DNA from: Piper betle
Taxonomy: Eukaryota; Streptophyta; Magnoliopsida; Piperales; Piperaceae
Direction: 5' to 3'
Assembly: GCA_033002965.1 (NCBI GenBank)
Contig: JAURVB010014026.1
Location: forward strand, 1-64,000
DNA length: 64,000 nucleotides
Shown here: positions 20,900 to 33,255 of the stretch, one piece after another
Layout: each line of letters starts with the position of its first letter
Numbering within the stretch: the stretch's first letter is position 1
The notes under the pieces: model-generated
Databases searched by the model: none
Told to the model about the DNA's origin: nothing
Seen by the model: the letters and a program-made list of their open reading frames with translations, nothing else
Position numbers and translations under genes: made by a program

Positions 20900-21700
20900 T
20901 TCCCACACATGATTTTGGAGTGGCCTGCTTTGGTGAAAAGTATTGAAACTAGTTTCTCTGTAGCTTGATCTGCTCTCTTACTGCATCTATTACTGTCTTG
21001 GTCTTTCTTAGAGACTCTCTGAAATTATTTTTACGCTGGCTACTGTTTAATGCTTTGTGTTGGATATAAATGTTGGCTTTTGGAGATGGCATTTCTGTAG
21101 TTGAGATGCTTGAGTGTTAAGAGTGGTTTTTTATGCACCCTAAAACAATATCTGTACCAATTTACAATTATATAATCTATATATACTATTATATACTAAT
21201 TTCACAAAAATAAGTTTCCTTCCATTCAGCTCCATATCCTCTGGGCTGCAGCCGCAATTTGCTGCTTCCCGGCATTACTGATTCATTCAAAAAATAACAA
21301 ATTTTAATATTTTTCTTTTCTATAAATAAAAGCATGAGCAAATCTAGGAACAAAACAACAAATTTTCATAAACAAAAAGCTACACCCTGCATTTCTCAAT
21401 GAATTACACAATACAATTCAAAATACACTAACAATGCCCCCGAATAAAATAAATCCAATTCCAGTTTTATCATTTTTCCACACCAAAATATTCAAATCTT
21501 CCCTCAAAAAAAATCAGACTAACAATATAACCTCACCTTAATGCGCTCAAAGAAAAGAGAGATCTGTCACTAGATTTATCGATTCGAAGGGTTTGAAGAT
21601 AGAGCTGGTTGCAGAGAACAATGGCGGCAAAGCGATATGTAAAAGCTCGATTATTTAAATTAGACCAGCCCGATTTCAGCATCGAACTAGGCGACGACCC
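20900..21700 (+). other. 3' flank of copy B and decayed downstream block
   Basis: The first 300 bases match the 3' flanks of C (29990-30290) and D (59130-59430) and probably contain the 3' UTR. From 21225 the sequence matches 30440-30880 and 59575-59990, the block leading to pfkB debris in C and D. Here it fades after AACAATGGCGGCAAAGCGA near 21640, with no pfkB reading frame left. Confidence 0.6.
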
Positions 21701-22309
21701 AAGAAAATGACTCGAGCAAATTCAATTGAAGCGGGCTTGAACTCGTGTGCCTCCTCGCTTTGATTTGGTTCAAATAAAAATATTCTATATAAATATAAAA
21801 ATTTTAATAATAATAATAATAATAATAATAAATGTAGAATAATAGTAACTTTAAATAAAATTTTACATGACTAAATTATTTCATTTATTATATATGTAAT
21901 AACTATGTCAATTTGAAGTTTCTTTACTTAAAACCAAAATTTTAAAATAAAGTATCAATAAAAAAAAAGCCAGGGATCTGTAGATAATTGTGCCAAAGAT
22001 TTGGTAATTAAAATTTGGAAATGCATCCTATGGTAAACCCAGCATTGTCAATATATTTGTGTATGAAATTGATATAGTTACTCCAAATGTATAATAACTA
22101 TATCAAACTTGAATGTATTGGCTTTCATGATGCAAATTCGATGAAGATTGTGTGAAGAATATTATAAGTATATCTGTAATACTGAGAGGTTCCTAATGTG
22201 TATAATCACTACTGATTAATTAGTATGCAATATCTTTCTAAATGCATTTAATTAGGATTGCCATTTTGTCTTCAATGTAGTGAATAGTAAGGTATGAAAA
22301 GCTAGCCTT
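21701..22309. other. AT-rich spacer with ATA microsatellite
   Basis: Holds an (AAT)n run near 21805-21835 and, from 22010, sequence shared with 8600-8760 and 60770-60890. No gene seen. Confidence 0.5.
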
Positions 22310-22868
22310 TGTTTAAAACATGACAGCAAGGAGGTTTAAGTGATTATGAGGAAAAATAATTAATCAATGACTCAATGACGAATGAGCAAATTGAATTTAC
22401 TAGGATGAGTTCAAAAAGGGAGGATGACTACAAAATTGCCCAATATCAAGAGATGAGCATAGTATTTTTTCTAAAGTTATTCCAAGCAGTAAAAATAAAT
22501 TAAAGTGGTTGGAACAAGAAGTGTGTCTTTGGGTTTGTCATTGAGGAATAATATCACGTCTAGAAAAGATTAGTCATTGTTTAGCAGCATATATACAAGC
22601 GAATTCCATTTTAAGGCAACTTGTACATTACAGATACTGTGAGTAAACATGACAAAATGTAGCAGCTCATCTTTACCTTTTGCCTTCTTTATCTTCATAA
22701 TGGAACTTTTTAGAAACCAGCAAGTTTACAGCATCCAAACGAATTATAATTCACACAGGTGAGTAGACAAAGCAAAAGGGAAAGTATATATATGAATGAA
22801 GAGACAAAAGTAGCAAGCAATCCATGTATCATTAGAAGACGCAAAGAATAATAGCACTCAAGCATACA
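22310..22868 (+). repeat. Upstream (promoter) repeat of array copy C
   Basis: Matches the A and B upstream repeats but lacks the segment corresponding to about 205-330 of copy A and about 50 bases near 22705. Confidence 0.65.
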
Positions 22869-22876
22869 TATAAATA
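22869..22876 (+). promoter_or_regulatory. TATA box of copy C
   Basis: TATAAATA at the conserved distance from the ATG at 22940. Confidence 0.55.
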
Positions 22877-22939
22877 GCTGTGAGAGTTGCACTCACAATA
22901 TTAAAACCAAGCACTCCAATACAAAATAACACCTCCAGT

Positions 22940-25900
22940 ATGAGCGCTCCCACAAAGCCCCATCGGCCAATGATGAGTTTTATAAGAAGTTCATATTCAA
23001 ACAAGCCATGGCTGGGAACTGGGACGTCCTGGTTCCACATGTCAAGATGCCAGATTTTGAGCAGGATAAGAGAATAACCAAGGCTGAGGACACCATCCTT
23101 CACATGGCTGTCAACAGTGGGAAAAAATCAGACACGAAGAAGCTTGTTGATGGCGTCAGGAGGGTGGAGGTGCTCAGGGCGACCAACAAGAAGAAGAACA
23201 CACCCCTGCACTCTGGCCGCTGCCCTGGGCTACAAGGACCTCTGTGAGTACATGATTGAGGCGGAGAAGAAGACGAAAATACCTGTGGATGACAAAGAAG
23301 TGGAGCTGATTAAGTCGCGTAATGGGAACGGTGAAACACCCTTCTTCAGATCTGTTTTTCATGGCCGGCGGGAAGTGTTTGAATACTTTCTCAGTATTAT
23401 TCCTAGAGAGCATACTGTGGACGGTGAGCTTGGGGAACTGTTTAGAAGGAATGATGGAGACACCGTTCTCCACTCCAGCATTGCCAATGAGTTCTTTGGT
23501 ACGCTCTTTCTCATTTACATATGCTGTCTGTTCAGACAAAACTGCATATGCACAACATGTACACGGTTAATGTCATTTTTTTATTATGCATGAGTCACAC
23601 ATTTAGTAAACACTATACACTATATATAAGAACTCAGCTCTTATAACCCTAACTGTTGTAGATGGATTTCATACGTAGATAGCAACCAAAAACTTTTTAA
23701 TCTTTGACCATTGTTCATGACAATATAATTCTCTTTATATATTGAAATTTTATGCTATCCTCTTCCTTTTTTAAAAAAATCATTTGACTTCATGCAGATT
23801 TGGCATTGGCTATTGTAGAACACTTCCCATTTCTTACAAATGCACGCAATGAGAAGGGTTTAACGCCATTGCAAGTGCTAGCAAATCACCCTTCGGTATT
23901 CAAAAGTGGCAGTCGCCTCAAAGGAGCAGACAATCTCATTTACTTCTGTAAGCAAGCATAAATCTCCTGCTCATTTGTAAACATGCACAAGTAAAGAGAA
24001 CAAGAGCCTTGTATAGCATTCATACTGACGTATTAACTAACACAACCTTGTTCTTTTGCGTTCTAATGATATGAGAGGTCATTATAGATGCAAATTCAAA
24101 TATGATTGCTTGTATGCCAAAAATCATCATTAATTCACATAACCTAGGTTGTTTTCTTTAAAAGCCATGGATTATGAAATCTTATCCTGAAGTCTGGCTA
24201 TTTCAACAAGGATGTCATGTAGCGTGAAATCTAATCCTGCTGATTATTCCAACAAGGATAGGTTGACTCCTCATGAGAAGTCAGATTGATCTTTCTAGAA
24301 TACATGTTCTACTATTTTGGCCGTTTAAAATAAAGAAGCAGATTTCCTTGAATAAGTGATAATTTCTATCAATGCTTGCTCATTGCCAGCCTAAACCAAG
24401 ACAAAGGAAGGTTGGCATCAGGAAGGTCATCAAGCCATTAAAAAATACCTTTTAAGTATTAGGTGGAAGAAAAATAAGAAGATTTCATTGACTAAGTACA
24501 CAAAACATTGAGCAATACTAATCATGTTTCTGTCTATGAAAATAATGGCATTCATGTTCTAAACAATAGTATGTTTGAGATTTATTAACATGTGCCTCGT
24601 ATTACGAGTTTAAATCAATCGTTTTCTGTGGAAGCCTGACATGATCTTCTAATCTTAGCTCTATTCTCTAAACACGTGGCTTCTCAATCGGATGCAGGTA
24701 CTTGGGTTGATCCACTTGTGGTTGGGTTCCTCCACAAAGGGTTCAAGAGAGATGAAATTGATGATACCAGTAATTCATTTCTACCAAAAAACTACGAGAC
24801 ACTTGAACAAATTTTCAGGGGCATAATAAGAATTTTTTGTGAGTAGAACTATCTAGCCTCTTCCAGTTCTTTGCGAAAATATCTGAATTTGAGAAATGAA
24901 AATGACCAAAATGAGGAAAACCTTCCAGTAGAACATACAGAACAGAGATGGAAGAAATTTTAAAAAATAGAACTTAGAAAAATTACCTAAATAATTGTTT
25001 TTGAAATGATCTAGAAAATATTATCAAGGTGCATTGTTATCAGTATTAGGCTAATACGTTTACCACAAATCCCACACTGCAGACACATGGATAATCTAAC
25101 ATAAAATATGCAACCAAATTGTTGCCCTTAAACTGAAAAAACCATTTCATCAAGGGCATATTGAAAGGTTTTCTTTTTTGGATAATAAGTATCCTGATTC
25201 CCTGTCATAAGAATTCCTCTACCTAAGGCCATTTTCCTCTCATAGTTTTATACTATAGGCAATCTAGATGATAAAATTATGAGTGCTCAAGTTCATTATT
25301 TATGCGGTAATTTGATACTTGCAGCAAAAAATTCTAGTCAGAAACACCAACAAAGTGACCTTAATGGTGAGTACCAATTTTGTTTTGTAAATTGGAAGTT
25401 ACTTTCTTTTTGCAGTACCAACTTAGGTCCGCCTCAGCCACACCTTCATGTAAAATATAAACAACATTGTGATTAAAGAGAATTACATTAATTAATCTCA
25501 TTCAATACTCAAGTCATGATCCATATCCAATGATTTGAAAAAGTAAATGCTCTCAATGAGGCTAAAACGTTGTCTTATTTCCCGGCACCCATCCCCGGAG
25601 GGTTGTGTTAGCTAGTAATGCTAATATACAATATAAAGACTTACTACTTTGTTTATGCATTGGATAACTTGCCACTAGCTAAGTTGATGCACAATTGCAG
25701 AGTTTCTTGGAGATCAAAGAAGTAAGGACTTGGAAGTACAAAAAGTCCTCAGACCAGGTATTCAGTTGATTTATGTCAACAAGAACTTCAAGGACAATGT
25801 GGATTCTGGCATAGTTTTTTTCCTATTTTTTAATTAATAAACTGGTATATTTTTATTTTTCCTTGTTACATTTCAGCCTTCATTCATATGCTTTTCGTAT

Positions 25901-28900
25901 AAACACAAGTTTCTACCGTGCTTGATTTCAGAAGGTCTATTTCAATGATAATCATATTGAGAATTTTGACCTCCATATTCACAGTTGTCTGAAGTTTTTA
26001 AATCATTACATTAATGTCAGGATGCTATTTATTCGTTTAATTGCTAGCTTTAGTTGTTGCTTTTGTTGTTTTATTGTTATTTTTGTTGTTTAAAATGTTC
26101 TGATCAGACTTGATTCAACATTTGATTGCAATAGGATTAACTTTAACTCATATCCCTATACCGAGCCAAGGTAACCAAGCATATGCACCACGTGGCATTT
26201 ATTCCAAAACAAATTAAGCGGTCAGTAAGCTTTATTAATACGTAGTTTGTTAAGAGAATCAATGGGAGAACCTTCTCACTGCAGATTTTCCTTTTAGTCT
26301 CTCCAATAATTGATGGTGAAATACTCAGCTGTAATCTTATAACATAGTATGAAATAAGGTCTAACTTTAATAAGGGGTATTCATTCTAGGATCTTTGTGA
26401 TTGAAATGATCAATACAAGAAGCTAGGTGATGCTGTCATGGCTGTAAGACCTTAAGAGAGATTGGTACTGCAACTTTTGTTCATATTTTGTGCATACAGG
26501 GCCTAAGTTGGAGCTACATGAGTTTGGTATAGGCGTTAAGAAAAGAAAAAGTTAATCTATCTTCATAATACACACACACACACACACACATATATATGTC
26601 AAATGTTTTGGATAGTTCATAGTTTTAAAGCTCCAATTTAAATCGAAGGACACACTCTTCATCAGCTTGACTTTATAGTTTTTTGAGTTAAAAGAATGCA
26701 CCACATTAAATACGAGACTCTATTTGATTCAATAATGCAATTTACATAAATCTTAGAAAATGTAAGACTGATGACATTATTACAACTTCGCTCAGTTTTA
26801 TTACTCCCAACTATGTGACCAACCTACTTTATTGAGGATCAGTTTGTGGTCATGGAATGATGATTTTTTAGAATGTTTTTATTTTGATTATTTGCACTGT
26901 TGCAATTACAATATGTATAAAAACACCTCAAAATCAGTTCCTAAAACACCTCAAAATCATAAATGTATACAAACAAAATAAAAATCGAGCTAGCATTTTA
27001 GATTAAGATTAAGTTACAAATACATCAGTTTTTAATATTTAAACAATCTCCCGAAAGAAATTGTGCATAGATATTAGTTGCTCAAATCAATCCTACTATT
27101 GAACAACTTTTAACTCAAAATAAAACTTTAAACCAAACCTGACAAAGGAAACCCAAATGCGATTGGATAAAATCGTGACAAGTCCTAGTTCAGTTGAAAA
27201 ACAGAACATTATGTCATTTTTGTATTAGAAGATATGGTGTTCTCATTTTTGTGATTTTTAACTTAACATTTGATTTTCAATTATAAGGTGGAATCAGCAG
27301 GTACTTCCCCAAATTATACGTTCACTTGTGTACATCATCAACCATCTTTTGCAGATAGCTATGATTCCTCTGGGAGTTGGTAATTTTGTTGCTTTATTAT
27401 TTCCAAAATAGCCTGATTTGCTTTTCATAAATTAGAAATCAACAATCATTAGTGATGTCATTGTGGCTCTGAATTCGGACCATGCTATGGAACCAGAATA
27501 GAACAGCTTTCTTATTCCCCTATTCATCAATATAGGCAGCCTTATATGTTGAACATCGCTAGTTTACAGTCTAGGATTATTTTCTTTAATTAGTTAAAGT
27601 AGTTGAACATCATTGATGTTTGATGAGAAATTTGTACATTTTAGAATGATAAACTAAAGCCATGTAAGGTATTTCATAGGTGCAAGTAAATGCATCAGAG
27701 AAAATTCAGTCTTTCTCCCCCTCTATCTATCTATATGTTTGTCTGTCTATATATCGAACTGTTTATCTCTATAAAATGTATGATTCCATGCATACATTAA
27801 AATATGAGTTCAAATTAATTAATTACGCTTGGAAAATTGACTTCAATGGCAGAAAGAGAAAACACTAACAGCTTCCATCAATTTGCAGAATTCAAAAGAT
27901 TTCAAAGAATTAAGAAGCAAAAGGAGAAGCACATATGGGTCACCCAAGTTATGACAGCACTAATAAAAAATGAATCCTCTTACGAATACGAACACTGTGG
28001 CATGGCTCCAACAACCTCAATGTATCCAGTTATGGAACAAGAAGAATCCCAATCAAAGCAATCAACTAAAGGTACAAATACCGTTCACTTAGTAAATGAT
28101 AAATTGTTATCTTATACAGGTTGAAGCGCTCGACGTTCATCCTTCTTGCACTCAGCAGAATGGTATTTGGACTTAGGAGGAGTCAAATATGAGCTAAAGG
28201 TACTCAGTGAGTATAAGCTGAGCTGCACCCCATGGTACCAAAATACTACAAGGATTAGGAAAGCACTTGTAAGTGCACAGAAGTTCTAGGCCTCAACATT
28301 CGATATTACTCTAACAGCTTTATCTCTTGGAAGATATTTTATTGTAACTATAAAACCTGAAAGCTAATATTTTTCCTCCTTGCAATCACAGATACAAAAG
28401 AAACACCAATTTTGACAGCAGCTAAGCTGGGGATCGTGGAAATGGTGGAGGAGATTGAAAAAACATTTCCAGTAGCCATTCACGACACAGACATCAACAA
28501 CAAGAACATCGTTCATTTAGCAGTTGAAAACAGGCAACCATTGGTGTATGAATATTTGCTGAACGAGCATAAAATGAGTGAGAGTATCTTTCAGGAAGTG
28601 GATAAAGATGGTAACAGCGCTCTTCACTTGGCAGCAAAGTCAAAAAGATCGTCAACCTTGGTTAATTCCCGGTGCAGCACTACAAATGCAATGGGAGATT
28701 AAATGGTTCAAGGTATGTACATATTTGTCAAACTCATACTTTATGGCTGTTTATTTCAAAATTGAAAATTCCTTGTGAATCAAATGTAATCGAATAAAAA
28801 AGTCCAGCCAACTCTCTAGTAACATCAATTCCTTAACAAACATTTACAATTTTTTGGATAAAATTGTTGACAGAATTACCATGTCCCAAAGTAATTTCAT

Positions 28901-29987
28901 CCCGACAGAAGCTAGCTGTATCATCCACTAAAGTTTGCTTCTTTAGATTGAATTTCACTTGCACATCATGGGAGCTTTTATGTACTCATTTTTTCTGGCA
29001 TCTCATATTAAGTAATGTAACGAATGGAAAGGTTAGTGTCTCCACTACCTGATCAAAATAAACACATCATGAATTTTTCTAGGTAATAATCGTATTCTGT
29101 CTGGGAACCTAAATAATGTTTGTTCAACCACTTTTGTTCTTCCAAATATTTCAGGAAAAGTTAATTTTTTCCTCTTCTTTTCCCAAAACCACTAACCCCG
29201 CACTAATAGGAAGGATTTTCACGGCACCTGGCAATTCTTTCCAACTGCTTGTGAATATTCATTTGTCAAGTTTCAAAAGATGAGTATTTATTGCATCACT
29301 TAGAAAAAGCTTACATGATATCATGACACTACTACCCATTGAACTGAATTAATTGTTTCCTTGAAATGGAGCAGTATATTGAAGACTCCAAACCCATGAA
29401 TTTCTTTGCCGGCTTCAACGTTAAAGGAGAGACACCAAATGAGGTCTTTAGTGAAACTCATAAAGATCTTATAAAAGATGGAGGAAAATGGCTTACTAAA
29501 ACTTCACAATCCTGCTCTGTTGTTGCTGCTCTCATTGCCACAGTGGCCTTTGCCTCTTCTGTTACAGTCCCCGGCGGAGTAAACCAAGCAAGCGGCCTTC
29601 CAGTCTTAGAAGACAGGCTGCCCTTCAAGATCTTTGCCGCCGCCTCCTTGGTGGCCCTCTGCTTGTCAGTTACTTCCCTGGTCACGTTCTTAGCCATCCT
29701 AACTTCCCGTTATCAGGAGAAAGACTTCCATAGAGATCTACCATTGAAGCTCATATATGGGCTTTCCTCCCTCTATGTTTCCCTGGCCGCAACATTGGTG
29801 GCCTTCGGCGCTGGTCATTTTTTGTGCTACAAGTAAAGCTAAAGTATGCAGCCTATCCAATATCCGGGATCACATGCTTGCCGATCTTGTTGTTTGCGCG
29901 TGCCCAGTTCCCCCTGTATGTGGATCTATTTTGGTGTACTCTTAGAAAGGTGCCTCTTCCCAAGTATAGGCCAGTTTCCTTCCAATA
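22940..29987 (+). pseudogene. ACD6/ITN1-like ankyrin PGG gene, copy C (pseudogene)
   Basis: Recognised exons: 22940-23498, 23798-23947, 24659-24838, 25325-25366, 25701-25757, 26135-26170, 26500 to about 26534, 27288-27379, 27889-28071, 28392-28712 and 29375-29987. Exons 8 and 9 are deleted. Lesions: one base lost near 22955; one base gained at about 23211-23213; the exon 7 donor GGCG|GT changed to GGCGTT; one base lost in exon 10; one base gained in exon 12 near 28650; one base lost near 29820 so exon 13 ends at 29836. The exon 12 acceptor TTGCAG is mutated to TTGCAA, but a new AG six bases on would keep the frame. With this many breaks it cannot make a full protein. Confidence 0.85.
26566..26597. 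repeat. CA/TA microsatellite in intron 7 of copy C
   Basis: An (AC)n run followed by ATATATATG, at the same intron position as the long TA tract of copy D where the pararetrovirus joins. Confidence 0.8.
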
Positions 29988-30289
29988 GATAGCTTCCCAC
30001 ACATGATTTTGGAGTGGCCTGCTTTGCTGAAAAGTATTGAAACCACTTTCTCTGTAGCTTGGTCTGCTCTCTTACAGCATCTACTACTGTCTTGGTCTTT
30101 CTTAGAGACTCTATGAAATTTTTTTACGCTGGCTACTGTTTAATGGTTTGTGTTGGATATGAATGTTGACTTTGGAGATGGCATATCTGTAGTTGAGTTG
30201 CTTGAGTGTTAAGAATGGTTTTTTATGCACCTCAAAACAATATCTATACCTATTTACGCTGTATAATCTATATATACTATTATCTGCAA

Positions 30290-30840
30290 ATATCATAAAA
30301 AACACGCACCTGCAAGCACAGCCAGCTGCAAAGGAACTGCAATTTCAGCACGCAAATCTTTTGCCCCACCATGGCTCCATCCGATTTCTTGTTGCAGTTC
30401 CCAGTGCTGCAAAGTGCAAACAGTTCCCTTTCCAAATAAGTTTCCTTCCATTCAGCTTCATATCCTCTGGGCTGCAGCCGCAGTCATGCTGCTTCCCGCC
30501 ATGAGCAAATCTAGGAAAAAATTTTAATATTTTTCTTTTCTATAAATAAAAGCATGAGCAAATCTAGGAACAAAACAACAAGTTTTCCCAAACAAAATGC
30601 TACACCCGCGTTTCTCAACGAGTCACACAATACAATTCAAACTACACAAACAATGCCCCCAACAAAAGTAAATCCAATCCCAGTTTTATCATTTTTCCAC
30701 GCCAAAATATTCAAATCATCCCTCCTAACAAAAAAATCAGACTAACAATATAACCTCACCTTAATGCGCTCAAAGCAAGAAAAGAGAGATCTTTTACCGG
30801 ATATGTTGATTCGGAGGGTTCGAAGATAGAGCCGGTTGCA
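30290..30840 (+). other. Downstream block of copy C
   Basis: Matches 59430-59985 downstream of copy D. Contains a palindromic GCAGCTG-rich stretch near 30310-30345 and no conserved ORF. It leads into pfkB debris. Confidence 0.5.
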
Positions 30841-30844
30841 GAGA

Positions 30845-31100
30845 ACAATGGCGGCAAAGCGACGGGGACATTGTGCTCGGCGTGCCGGGGCTGTCTCGGC
30901 CGGATAAGAGATGAAATATATGGAGATTTTCTAGTTGATGTGCTTCATGACGAAGGTGTATCAATGGTTGCCATTAGCGAAGACAATGAAGCTGCTGCGA
31001 GTGCTGCTTATGAAACGCTTCTCTGTTGGGTTTTGGTTGACGCCGCAAAACAAATTGGCATGGATATGATGCAAGAATCTCTTGCAGGAACTTGCTGATG
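30845..31100 (+). pseudogene. pfkB-family kinase fragment, unit 1
   Basis: In one frame DIVLGVPGLSRPDK resembles the N-terminal DIVLNVP region of plant pfkB-like kinases. It is joined directly to EIYGDFLVDVLHDEG, then AISEDNEAAASAAYETLLC and WVLVDAAKQIGMD. The absence of the intervening sequence indicates deletion or a processed origin. It stops at 31098. The same fragment recurs at 32535-32765 and, shorter, at 59985-60185. Confidence 0.65.
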
Positions 31101-31589
31101 TTTGCTGTTTCACACAAAATTGCTTCCGTTGCATATGATGCAAGAATCTCTCCAAATTATAATGTTTGTTTGTATATATAAAATGACACTAACTTGGTCT
31201 TCTTCCAAGGTCAAGGTCGTATTCTACTGTTACAGGAGCTGTTCCAGAAAATTTTATTCTAGCCGAGACGAAAGAGCAGTGTTCGAAAATTTTTGCGAAT
31301 ATTTTTAATAATTATTTGAATATTTTGAACCTGAATATACCAATTTAAATCATATCCGACACGTCCAATTTGCGCATAAATAATCCTTTCTTCATGAGCC
31401 GAGAAATTTTGAACCTTAATTAGGATTCAAATTATATTCTGAAGGGTCAGTTTATCTAACCCATCCCTTCTATAATTTGTAATAGACAAGAAGAAGGATA
31501 GAGGAAAAGCTTGGCAAAGTATAATTGTGGCTTATAATATACGAAAGATTAGTCCCTGTCCAAACATGCAAGTTACCTAGAGACATGGC
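30895..31589 (+). repeat. Direct repeat unit 1 (about 690 bp)
   Basis: Matches 32573-33255 almost base for base over pfkB debris and downstream AT-rich sequence. The two copies flank the foreign segment 31590-32535 and part at AGAGACATG. Confidence 0.8.
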
Positions 31590-32535
31590 AGGTGTTACGG
31601 GCTTAGCTTGTGGGACAGTCGGGCGCTAGGGTTTGGCGGTTGTCCCTATTGAATCCCGTGTTCAAGGTGGATAACCGGTGTTATTCGTGTGGTGGAACAA
31701 CCTACCGGAGCCATGCAGCAGGTTGGAGTGCAGTTGGGGTACCGAACAGGGGAGGAGCCAAACGCATGTGAGGTCGAGTTGTGCTAGAAGAGGCGACCGA
31801 GCACGTGGGCAGCAGTAGCACGTGGGGGACTGAGCAGGATGCTAGGAACCAGATGTGCGTGCCGAGCGAGCACCACCGTGCGTGCCAGCAGTATGATCAA
31901 TCAAAAGACCGGGCAAGACTAACCTGGTGTTGAGGATTGACGAGCAGGCACTCGGGTCCGAGCGTATCTGGAGCTGGTACTGAGTGTTGGGTGGTCTGGA
32001 GCCTGCCGGTTGCTGGATCGGTACCAGGGCTAGCTGGGGTGAACCAAGAGAGTCGACCACCAGGCTAGGATGCAACATGGGCATTCCGGTCAATTTGGCT
32101 GGAAACACCAAGAGTTGGGGTGATGTCATCTGATTAACTTGCACCGTGGATGGGAGGATCAACGGTGAGGGTCAGTTCTGGAACATCACTAAGGTGACTG
32201 CTGGTATGGGGTGTGCTGAGCCATTGATCAAAGATCTGATGGTGAGGAGCCATGCTGGTGATGTGTCCTTTTTGTCCAACCGATGCCTATATAAGGAGCA
32301 GCTTCATTTGGTGGTGAGGCAGAATAGATCAGAGTGGATCTGGAGTAAACTGGAGTGGGTGAGTGTCTCCCCTTGTGGAGAGGTGAGACCGAGTCGGGGA
32401 AAGGGGACACCCTGGGTGTTTCTGTAGCCAGTCCTGGACGGGTCTAGGACTGGAACACCAGGGAAGCTGTCGGCGCAGCTGCTGTCTGCCTGAGGGCCGA
32501 GTCACCCAAAGCTGTCGGCGCAGCGGCAAAGCGAC
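31590..32535 (+). mobile_element. Foreign GC-richer insert between direct repeats, LTR-like
   Basis: Starts near GGTGTTACGGGCTTAGC, a beginning reminiscent of plant gypsy-type LTRs. It has a TATA-like CCTATATAAGG near 32286-32296 and ends near GCTGTCGGCGCAG, a 13-mer also present about 50 bases earlier. No ORF of recognisable family lies in it; the minus-strand ORF at 31842-32162 is unrecognised. It may be a solo LTR or LTR fragment with short flanks. Its base composition clearly differs from its surroundings. Confidence 0.4.
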
Positions 32536-32765
32536 GGGGACATTGTGCTCCGCGTGCCGGGGCTGTCTCGGCCGGATAAGAGATGAAATATATGGAGATT
32601 TCCTAGTTGATGTGCTACGAAGGTGTATCAATGGTTGCCATTAGCGAAGACAATGAAGCTGCTGCGAGTGCTGCTTATGAAACGCTTCTCTGTTGGGTTT
32701 TGGTTGACGCCGCAAAACAAATTGGCATGGATATGATGCAAGAATCTCTTGCAGGAACTTGCTGA
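32535..32765 (+). pseudogene. pfkB-family kinase fragment, unit 2
   Basis: A copy of the 30845-31100 fragment with a small deletion near 32612 (the CATGACGAAGG region), which breaks the frame. The rest, through AAYETLLCWVLVDAA, is intact. Confidence 0.65.
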
Positions 32766-33255
32766 TGTTTGCTGTTTCACACAAAATTGCTTCCGTTGCA
32801 TATGATGCAAGAATCTCTCCAAATTATAATGTTTGTTTGTATATATAAAATGACACTAACTTGGTCTTCTTCCAAGGTCAAGGTCGTATTCTACTGTTAC
32901 AGGAGCTGTTCCAGAAAATTTTATTCTAGCCGAGACGAAAGAGCAGTGTTCGAAAATTTTTGCGAATATTTTTAATAATTATTTGAATATTTTGAACCTG
33001 AATATACCAATTTAAATCATATCCGACACGTCCAATTTGCGCATAAATAATCCTTTCTTCATGAGCCGAGAAATTTTGAACCTTAATTAGGATTCAAATT
33101 ATATTCTGAAGGGTCAGTTTATCTAATACATCCCTTCCATAATTTGTAATAGACAAGGAGAAATATAGAGGAAAAGCTTGGCAAAGTATAATTGTGGCTT
33201 ATAATATACGAAAGATTAGTCCTTGTCCAAACATGCAAGTTAACTAGAGACATGC
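32573..33255 (+). repeat. Direct repeat unit 2 (about 690 bp)
   Basis: Partner of 30895-31589. After 33255 it continues into sequence that unit 1 lacks. Confidence 0.8.

Noticed and set aside
27837..28124. 95-codon ORF MTSMAERENTN as a separate gene start
   Set aside because: It is exon 11 of copy C read through its 5' intron; D shows the same with exon 11 at 56452-56706.
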